From positions 1-56,315 of the forward strand of contig DYLH01000001.1 of assembly GCA_020722185.1 (NCBI GenBank): a DNA stretch of 56,315 nucleotides, read 5' to 3'. The position numbers and the translations under genes were made by a program. The stretch comes from Candidatus Avelusimicrobium gallicola (GTDB lineage Bacteria; Elusimicrobiota; Elusimicrobia; Elusimicrobiales; UBA9959). The notes beneath the pieces are model-generated. The model was given only the letters and a program-made list of their open reading frames with translations. It had not been told where the DNA came from and did no database searches. Positions 50,009 to 56,315 of the stretch are shown one piece after another (the stretch's first letter is position 1; each line of letters begins with the position of its first letter).

Positions 50009-53000
50009 ATGAAAATAGAAGAAAATAAGGTATATCATATTTTCCATTTAGTGGTAATATTGTTTTTTATTTTTTTTAGATTTTCATTTGCCGCTAATTG
50101 GCCTGTTTTTATGGGAAATAATGAAAGAACTGGATTTGCCAACCAAACAGCTTTGCCACCATTTACAGAGTTATGGTCTTTTGATGTTCAAGGTGATGTT
50201 ATTTCAGGCGCTGTAGTTTATGACGGAATTGTTTATTTTGGGGCAAGAAGTGGATATATCTATGCTCTCAATGCTCAAACTGGCGAGCTTATATGGGATT
50301 ATTCCAGTGAGGGCTTTGTAGACGCTGTTTTAGCCGTATCTTCCAATGTATTGATAGCCCCCTCAATGGATTCAAATCTTTATTGTTTTGACAGATTAAA
50401 TGGCAATATTTTATGGTCTGCGCAATTGGGCGGTCCATCTGTTTCCTCACCTCTCATTTTAGAGAATACTGTATATGTTGGGGTTGGAGTCCCTGAAAAT
50501 TCTCTTAAGGCCTTTGATCTCAAGACGGGGAAACTTCTTTTTAAATTTCAAGTAGATCAGCCCGTCAATTCAGCTCCTTCCTCGGATGGGAAAAATATTT
50601 ATTTTGGAGCAAACAATGGAAAAATTTACGCTATAGAGAAAAAAACGGGATCTTTTGTGTCTGGTTTCCCCTATCAATTTAGTGGTGGCTCTTTTGACTC
50701 AAATTCGATAGCTTATTCATCTCACACTTTGTATGCTCTCCCGGGTCATGACAATAGAAAACTTTTCAAAATGAGCGACTCTGGTCTATTGCTTGATCAA
50801 AGCTCTGATTTGACAGAAAATGAGGGAGCGGGTGTTTTTGGTTGGGATTGGCAAAGAACTTCAGCTCCTCTAATATCTACTTCTGTAGTTTACGCTCTAG
50901 CTGGTTCGGTCAATTATTACTTGATAGGTTTAGATAAGCAGGATTTAAGCAAGGTTGTAGTTTCATCTGTGAATCTGGGAAATATTTCAGATAGTGGAAT
51001 GATAGGCTCTGCTATTATGGCAAATGATGTAATTTTCTTAAATACTCCAGATGCCAGATTTCTGGCGATCAGTTCAACGGGAGCTATCTTGCAGACAATA
51101 AATTTTTCTACAAGCGCCTATTCCACTCCTGCTGTGTCAGATGGAAAAGTTTTTACAGCCGTAAATGGCGGGAAAATGATAGCTTACAAGGCTTCTAAAT
51201 ACATTTCTTTCGCTTCGCCAGTTGAAAATGAGATTATCAACGGCACATACCCTGTAAAAATTGATTTATTGGACCCAGATGCCACAGGGTACTTGATTGA
51301 ATATTCAGCAGACGATGAGAATTATATTTTGCTAAGTTCTGGCCCCTATGACGGAAGTGAAAAAATAAATTATAAAATTTTTGATTGGGATACCAGCAGC
51401 CTTTCAAATGGAGTATATAAAATCAAATTTACTCTTCTAGGCGATTTAACACCATTTGAAAAATCAGCTATTGTAAATTTCAGAATAAACCAAAGACCTT
51501 TACCCCCATCCAATTTGACAGCACAGGATAATCCAAATGACAATGGCAATAAGATAATCTTAACTTGGTCATCTTCTCCTTCCCCGGATATAACTGAATA
51601 TAGAATTTACAGAAGCTCAGGTTATGGATATAATTTTCTTGACTCAACTATTAGTCTATCATACATAGATTCTTCTGCCATAACTGGTTCTACTTTTAGT
51701 TACAAGATTGCCGCTTTTGATGGATATCTGGAATCTGATTTCTCCAATGAATCAAGCGCATTTTCAAAGAACGACAATCCCTTGAATGACTTTGTCGCTC
51801 CATCTTCAGTCAATAATTTGTCCGGAGTATCTGGCAGTAGAGGCGGGGAAGTTAGTTTAACATGGACAGCGCCGGGAGATGATGGAGATATAGGTCAGGC
51901 ATACTATTACACTATAAAATATTCTACTCATCCCAATTTTGATTGGACAAATGCTTATATCTGGAAATCTTCTAGAGCAGTAAGCGGTCTATACGGCGCA
52001 CGGGAACAAGAGATTGTAAATGGACTTTTGGGTGGAGTCACTTATTATTTTGCTCTAAAAACATACGATGTGGCATTAAATGAAAGTCCATTGTCTAATA
52101 TATCAACTGCTTGCGCGCAAGTGGATTTAGATCCTCCCGCCCCGCCTTCTAATTTAACAGTTTTTGACACACCTGGCGATAAAGGTGGCAGACTAACTCT
52201 TACCTGGGATTTATCTCCCGATGATGGCTCTGGCGACAATGATGTTTATGGATACAAAATTTTTAGAACAAATAGAAGCGGAGTTTATGATTACAATGTA
52301 TTTTACTCATCTGTCTCGGCTGGGGTGAGAGGATATATAGATACACAGGCTACAGTGAATGTGAGATATTTTTATCAGGTAGCTGCTTTTGACAGCACAA
52401 ACCTTTCATTAAGCACAGCTGAATTATCTGGCATATCCGCTGACAATTGGAGATATATGGATTCCAGAAATGGAGGGCTGCTTTCTTCTGATGATGGGGC
52501 AGAGATATATATCCCACCCGGCTCTTTAAATCAAAATGATTATTTGCTAATGGTCAGATTAAATCCAAACACACTTACACCTCTGTCTATGAGAGTAAAT
52601 ACTCAAGCCACTCCCACTAATATAACCTATGAAGTTAAATTTGAAAATTCGGGAACAAAACTTTTAAAAGAAGCTGTTATAAAAATTCCTTATACACAGC
52701 CTGAAATCGCTGGAATAGAAGAAGAAAATCTGAGAATTTATCAGCTTGTTCAAAACACATGGAGAATTGTCAACACTTCTGAGGTTTTATTTTCAGAAAA
52801 AAAAGTTTCAGCAAGGATAAATTCTCTTGGAACCTATTCAATTATGGGTTATAAGCCTTCAGGCGCTTTAATTTCTTCAGAGAGTGTTTACACTTACCCA
52901 AATCCGGCAAAAGGAGATACTGTCACATTTAAATTCTTGGTTTCAGATAAATCCCATGTGACTATAAATGTTTATAACATTGCTGGAGAAAAAGTAGCAA

Positions 53001-53152
53001 AATTTGAAAAGAAGGACTGTCAGGCTGGGATAGCGTCTGAAATTGTGTGGAATATAAAAAATATTGCATCAGGCGTGTATATTTACAGGATTGATGCTAT
53101 AAGTTCAGGAGGAAAAAAATCGCTTACTAAGAAGATGGCTATAGCCCATTAA
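50009..53152 (+). CDS. Exported PQQ-propeller/FN3 protein with FlgD/T9SS-like C-terminal domain
   Basis: 1047 residues, secreted. Signal peptide about 1-31 (ending FAA/NW). A PQQ-like propeller (about 32-400; VVYDGIVYFGARSGYIYALNA, TGELIWDY) is followed by an Ig-like domain (about 410-495), three FN3 domains (about 500-810; IILTWSSSP, VSLTWTAPGDDG, LTLTWDLSPDDG), a ZU5-like region (LSSDDGAEIYIPPGSL, about 830-945) and a C-terminal FlgD/type-IX-like Ig domain (VYTYPNPAKGDT ... IASGVYIYRI, about 960-1047). It starts 21 bases after the giant gene, preceded by ACGGAG, so it is probably co-transcribed. It shares propeller type with the giant's C-terminus and FN3 type with its interior. It may be exported by a type-IX-like route with the PorV-like protein behind it. 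Confidence 0.85.
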   Translation: MKIEENKVYHIFHLVVILFFIFFRFSFAANWPVFMGNNERTGFANQTALPPFTELWSFDVQGDVISGAVVYDGIVYFGARSGYIYALNAQTGELIWDYSSEGFVDAVLAVSSNVLIAPSMDSNLYCFDRLNGNILWSAQLGGPSVSSPLILENTVYVGVGVPENSLKAFDLKTGKLLFKFQVDQPVNSAPSSDGKNIYFGANNGKIYAIEKKTGSFVSGFPYQFSGGSFDSNSIAYSSHTLYALPGHDNRKLFKMSDSGLLLDQSSDLTENEGAGVFGWDWQRTSAPLISTSVVYALAGSVNYYLIGLDKQDLSKVVVSSVNLGNISDSGMIGSAIMANDVIFLNTPDARFLAISSTGAILQTINFSTSAYSTPAVSDGKVFTAVNGGKMIAYKASKYISFASPVENEIINGTYPVKIDLLDPDATGYLIEYSADDENYILLSSGPYDGSEKINYKIFDWDTSSLSNGVYKIKFTLLGDLTPFEKSAIVNFRINQRPLPPSNLTAQDNPNDNGNKIILTWSSSPSPDITEYRIYRSSGYGYNFLDSTISLSYIDSSAITGSTFSYKIAAFDGYLESDFSNESSAFSKNDNPLNDFVAPSSVNNLSGVSGSRGGEVSLTWTAPGDDGDIGQAYYYTIKYSTHPNFDWTNAYIWKSSRAVSGLYGAREQEIVNGLLGGVTYYFALKTYDVALNESPLSNISTACAQVDLDPPAPPSNLTVFDTPGDKGGRLTLTWDLSPDDGSGDNDVYGYKIFRTNRSGVYDYNVFYSSVSAGVRGYIDTQATVNVRYFYQVAAFDSTNLSLSTAELSGISADNWRYMDSRNGGLLSSDDGAEIYIPPGSLNQNDYLLMVRLNPNTLTPLSMRVNTQATPTNITYEVKFENSGTKLLKEAVIKIPYTQPEIAGIEEENLRIYQLVQNTWRIVNTSEVLFSEKKVSARINSLGTYSIMGYKPSGALISSESVYTYPNPAKGDTVTFKFLVSDKSHVTINVYNIAGEKVAKFEKKDCQAGIASEIVWNIKNIASGVYIYRIDAISSGGKKSLTKKMAIAH

Positions 53153-53237
53153 GTTAAAAGTGAAAAAAATTAAGAGAATAGAAGATATGGATTAAGAGAT
53201 TAAAAACAGAGAAGATTCTCAGGTTAAAGGAGTTACA
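53153..53237 (+). other. Purine-rich 85-base gap
   Basis: Contains TTAAGAGAATAGAAGATATGG and similar purine runs resembling those before pyrF (13251-13268) and before the giant gene (21722-21757). AAAGGAG lies just upstream of the next ATG. No terminator hairpin with a T-run is visible. Confidence 0.4.
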
Positions 53238-54746
53238 ATGAAAAGTTTGAAATTTGTTTTATTGTTTGTTGCTTTAATTCTTTTAGCGGATTTTTCTTAT
53301 TCCGCTAAAATTTATCCTTCAGCGGGATCCACATCTGCCGCATTTTTAAAAATTCCTGTTGGAGCAAGAGCATCTGGTATGGGTGGGGCTTTTGTTTCTG
53401 TTTCAGACGATATTTACTCTTCCTTTTATAATCCTGCGGGGCTTTCTTATTTGACAGAGAGAACAATTTCACTTATGCACAATAACTATTTTCAGAGTAT
53501 GAACCAGATTTATATGGCATATGGACTAAAAGGAGAACAAATAGGCTTTCTCAAAAAATACCCTCACTTAAGAAAAGGGAATTGGGCTTTTTCTATGAAT
53601 TATTTTTTTACGCCAAAAGATCTTGAAAAAAGATCGGGATTTTATGAGTCAGATCCACTCTATCCAATAAGTCCAGTAGAGGGGAAATTTAGAGCATGGG
53701 ATTTAGCTCTGGGAATACATTATGGCTTTAATTACGATGCTTACACAAATTTGGGCGCTTCATTAAAGTTAATAAGTCAGAATATAGACACTGAGAGCGG
53801 TAATTCTTTTGCCATTGATTTGGGATTAATGAAAAAAGTTGAGATGCTGGACAGAGTTTTTTCTTTGGGCGCTGTCGTTGGCAATATTGGCCCCGGGATT
53901 AAATTTAATTCAAGGCGTTATGATATGCCTATGTTTATAAAAACGGGAATAAGTTACAGAACTATGGAAAATACACTTCTAAGTTTTGATGTATGGAAGT
54001 ATATAGACAATTATCCATACTTTATTTTAGGCATTGAGCATTATTTAAGTGAAAAATTGTTTCTGAGAACAGGATATAAATACAGACTCAATGGCAATGA
54101 GCTTGGCGCGTGGTCAGGGTTCAATGCTGGCATAGGTTTTGTTTACAATAAATTTAGTTTTGACTACTCTTTTTCTCCTTATGGCGAGCTTGGCTATTCT
54201 CATAAAATAGGAATTAATTTCAAGTTTCTGCCACCTAAGCAAGTCGAGGTGGTTTCAGCCAGGGAACTTGTTAAAGCAGAAGAAAAGATAGAGGATATAA
54301 AAAGATACAGTTACCACACTATTTCAAAAGAGACCAAATTGACTCCTTATTTCATAGAGTATAGAGTCTTTGGCGAAAGCAGTGAGAGTTTTATAAATAA
54401 AATTTCATTTAAAACAAGACTTCGAGGCAAAAGTCTTGATGAAATCTATTTACTTACCGGCAAATTATCTCAACATCTTTCAAAAAAAATTAAGATGAAA
54501 AACATATACTCCGTTTTTCAGATTTCATATCCTGGCATGATTCTAAGCGAAGTCAATATGGAATTTAGAATAGAAAAGGAATGGTTTGAATTAGCAAATT
54601 CTAAAAAAGAAGATATCAAAATCTTATACCTTTCAGGCGATGGATTCAAGAAATTGTCTCCCAAATTTTTATCAGAAGATGAAAAGTTTTTCTACTGCTC
54701 TGTCTCTATACCTCAAAGCACTCATTATGTAATAGGGGTTCCCTGA
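53238..54746 (+). CDS. PorV/UPF0164-family outer-membrane barrel with PGF-pre-PGF-like C-terminal domain
   Basis: 502 residues. Signal peptide about 1-22. Residues 25-335 form a FadL/PorV-like beta-barrel: the start PVGARASGMGGAFVSVSDDIYSSFYNPAGLSYL is diagnostic of the PorV/PorQ (UPF0164) group, and alternating strands continue to GINFKFLPPK. In Bacteroidetes PorV is the outer-membrane shuttle of type IX secretion. The last 140 residues are a second domain with MEFRIEKEWFELANSKKEDIKILYL and FFYCSVSIPQSTHYVIG, closely following the pattern of the PGF-pre-PGF domain known from archaeal surface proteins. The fusion is unusual. The gene lies directly behind a protein with a sorting-domain-like C-terminus, supporting an export or anchoring role. 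Confidence 0.82.
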   Translation: MKSLKFVLLFVALILLADFSYSAKIYPSAGSTSAAFLKIPVGARASGMGGAFVSVSDDIYSSFYNPAGLSYLTERTISLMHNNYFQSMNQIYMAYGLKGEQIGFLKKYPHLRKGNWAFSMNYFFTPKDLEKRSGFYESDPLYPISPVEGKFRAWDLALGIHYGFNYDAYTNLGASLKLISQNIDTESGNSFAIDLGLMKKVEMLDRVFSLGAVVGNIGPGIKFNSRRYDMPMFIKTGISYRTMENTLLSFDVWKYIDNYPYFILGIEHYLSEKLFLRTGYKYRLNGNELGAWSGFNAGIGFVYNKFSFDYSFSPYGELGYSHKIGINFKFLPPKQVEVVSARELVKAEEKIEDIKRYSYHTISKETKLTPYFIEYRVFGESSESFINKISFKTRLRGKSLDEIYLLTGKLSQHLSKKIKMKNIYSVFQISYPGMILSEVNMEFRIEKEWFELANSKKEDIKILYLSGDGFKKLSPKFLSEDEKFFYCSVSIPQSTHYVIGVP

Positions 54747-54768
54747 AAAAGGATGTAATTTTCAGTAT

Positions 54769-55380
54769 CTATCTTATCTGTTTTATAGTGAAAATAAGGG
54801 GATCCCAGAGCATATGTGAGAAAAGAACTAAAACTATGGAATCAGTAAAAGCATATAGCATTCCCCAATAAAATCCGCATACAGCGGCTGCGAGTATGAG
54901 TATAGGATTCATTGTGGGAATATGTAGAGCGGTATAAAGAAAGGTGGAGAAAAATACAGCGCCAAAAGAAGTGTATATGGATGAGAGTTTTTTTTGTATA
55001 AATCCTCGCCAGAAAAGCTCCTCTGCAAAACCTATTGGAAAGAAGAGCAAAGCCCCTATAAGCCATTTTGGAGTCTCACTGTCATTGTCATAAACCAGAG
55101 AGAGCATTTCCTCATCGCCAGGCATAAAAGATATCAGCTTTCTTCCAATGAAAAATATCACATACAAAATGATGGCTGAGATTATGCCTATGAATATGTT
55201 TTTTAACTGAAAGTCATTCTTTTTGATTATTTTCTCTTCTGATAAATATGCAAAGAATATGAGGACAATGGCGTTGAAAGTCATCATTGCCCAAAAATTG
55301 AAAGGCTTTATCACAAATGAAATAAACCACAGAATAAAAGCGGAGAATAGAGAGAGTAAAAATAAAGGCTTTTCTCTCAT
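54769..55380 (-). CDS. CPBP-family intramembrane metalloprotease (CAAX/Abi type)
   Basis: Membrane protein of 203 residues with about six helices. The active-site motifs are EELFWRGFIQ (EExxxR), the His in FLYTALHIPTMNP and FSHMLWDPLIF. Family members cleave or process membrane-associated or prenylated peptides; the bacterial substrate is unknown. It overlaps the upstream prenyltransferase stop by ATGA, so the two are coupled. Prenyl-chemistry neighbours are suggestive, though no prenylated target is evident. Confidence 0.88.
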   Translation of the reverse strand: MREKPLFLLSLFSAFILWFISFVIKPFNFWAMMTFNAIVLIFFAYLSEEKIIKKNDFQLKNIFIGIISAIILYVIFFIGRKLISFMPGDEEMLSLVYDNDSETPKWLIGALLFFPIGFAEELFWRGFIQKKLSSIYTSFGAVFFSTFLYTALHIPTMNPILILAAAVCGFYWGMLYAFTDSIVLVLFSHMLWDPLIFTIKQIR

Positions 55381-56273
55381 TTAAAAAATCCGCTTATGCC
55401 AAGCCCTGATATAAACAATAAGCTGAAAATAGAGTGCAACTTAGCTGTTATGGCATCTCCATCAATTGGAGTATCCTTGTATGACATCTTCTTTATATTG
55501 TCTATTGCGATAGGTAAAGACAAAAATATGAGAAGAGTAAATGGTGTCAATACTTTAAACACTGCCATAATAAGAACTGACAAATAGGCGCCATAAACTA
55601 AAATCTTATACATGTATATAGACTTTTCTTGCCCAAGAGTGGCCGCAACAGTTTTTACTTTGCAATTTAAATCATTTTCTATATCTCTTGTATTATTGGC
55701 GTGAAGTATGGCATCCACAAGCATGGCAATTGGTATTGCATATACAAAGGGCTTGTATGAATAATATCCGGTTTGAACGAAATATCCACCCAAAGACATA
55801 AGTGGCCCAAAGGCCAGAAAAACTGATATATCTCCAAGGGCTCTGTATTTAAGAATAAAAGGCGGCGTTGTATAAAAGAAGCCCAAAAAGGCTCCAGATA
55901 GTATTAGCCATAAAAGAGAAAAACCATTTGGCATTGAAATCATTATAGCTAGAGCCACAACTGCTGATATGGCAAAAAGAAAAAGACCAAGAATTAAAGT
56001 CTCGCTCGGGGACATCTCCCCTGAAATTAAAACTCCGCTCGAACCATAAGTTCCAGGACGGTCTATGCCTTTTTTATAATCAAAGTAGTCTGATAAAATA
56101 TTTGAGGCGGCATGAGCTAAAAAACCGCCTATGAAAGTGAGAAAAAAAAGACCCCATTTAGGAGAAAAATCAGGTATTTCGCTATATGCCAGAGCTAAGG
56201 CCATCAGCGGGGGGACAAAACTTACTGTAAAAGAAAATGGTCTTGCAGCTTTTATATAAAGTTTTATGTTCAT
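55377..56273 (-). CDS. menA: UbiA-family prenyltransferase, MenA-like
   Basis: Polytopic membrane enzyme of 298 residues, probably 1,4-dihydroxy-2-naphthoate prenyltransferase of menaquinone synthesis. First Asp-rich motif is NILSDYFDYKKGID followed by GSSGVLISGEMS, typical of MenA; the second is NNTRDIENDLNCKVKTVAATLG, the NxRDxxxD form. The start codon is near the window edge with 42 bases upstream. Other men genes are not present in the window, so another prenylated product is possible. Confidence 0.85.
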   Translation of the reverse strand: MNIKLYIKAARPFSFTVSFVPPLMALALAYSEIPDFSPKWGLFFLTFIGGFLAHAASNILSDYFDYKKGIDRPGTYGSSGVLISGEMSPSETLILGLFLFAISAVVALAIMISMPNGFSLLWLILSGAFLGFFYTTPPFILKYRALGDISVFLAFGPLMSLGGYFVQTGYYSYKPFVYAIPIAMLVDAILHANNTRDIENDLNCKVKTVAATLGQEKSIYMYKILVYGAYLSVLIMAVFKVLTPFTLLIFLSLPIAIDNIKKMSYKDTPIDGDAITAKLHSIFSLLFISGLGISGFFK

Positions 56274-56315
56274 AAGGATATTTTATAAATTTTAGCATAT
56301 CGTTCAAAGACGCTT

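Noticed and set aside
49985-50011. The companion gene is in the same frame as the giant gene, separated by two TAG codons, hinting at amber readthrough.
   Set aside because: The companion has its own ACGGAG site, ATG and signal peptide, and several ordinary genes here (yacL, pyrE, fhs) end in TAG, so TAG is a normal stop.
1-56315. tRNA, rRNA, riboswitch, transposase or phage genes.
   Set aside because: All intergenic gaps are at most about 145 bases; reading through them showed no cloverleaf, known aptamer core or mobile-element gene. A covariance-model scan was not possible.

Overview
The window is A+T-rich, densely packed bacterial DNA. It appears to come from a diderm (outer-membrane) organism: it encodes an MCE/MlaD lipid-transport protein, a PorV-type outer-membrane barrel, a lipoprotein with a lipobox, a PBP4-type carboxypeptidase, and an exported protein with a FlgD/type-IX-like C-terminal sorting domain. 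That combination, together with a 28-kb single gene, is reminiscent of uncultured phyla such as Elusimicrobiota or Omnitrophota. The assignment is an inference and cannot be settled from the sequence alone. No rRNA, tRNA, CRISPR array, transposase or phage gene was seen, and no gap between genes exceeds about 100 bases.

Left part (1-13.2 kb, all + strand) is housekeeping. topA, a Xer recombinase and a PBP4-type D,D-carboxypeptidase abut or overlap. They are followed by a single-domain response regulator, a possible 36-codon coupled ORF, an MlaF-type ATPase and an MlaD protein with an unusual barrel-like C-terminus. Next comes radA-yacL-ispD-ispF-(lipoprotein)-cysS-nif3, a compact version of the Bacillus radA-disA-yacL-ispD-ispF-gltX-cysE-cysS order. 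Many neighbours share 4-base ATGA or 11-base overlaps, which also fix several start codons.

Middle part (13.2-21.8 kb): pyrF-pyrE-fhs on the + strand converge on a minus-strand operon pyrB - GT-C-like membrane protein - MFS transporter, joined by ATGA overlaps. Divergent from pyrB are a small methyltransferase and then an Rrf2-family regulator with a recognisable promoter and a perfect 7-7-7 inverted repeat over its start region.

Right part (21.8-54.7 kb) is a cell-surface locus. One uninterrupted reading frame of 9384 codons takes up half of the window. It has a signal peptide, four related N-terminal domains, about 49 copies (counted by eye) of a roughly 110-residue module with conserved D-N-Q, G-D-D-x-W-R and V-D-F signatures, seven copies of a second Ig/FN3-like module, five FN3 domains, two seven-bladed propeller-like regions, two lamin-tail-like domains and a C-terminal PQQ-like propeller. 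Its 5' end contains a REP-like palindromic element that is partly translated. It is followed by a 1047-residue PQQ-propeller/FN3 protein with a sorting domain and by a PorV-like barrel carrying a PGF-pre-PGF-like domain. Together these look like an exported giant surface fibre or adhesin, a companion, and an outer-membrane export or anchoring partner. The window ends with minus-strand menA/ubiA-type prenyltransferase and CPBP-protease genes.
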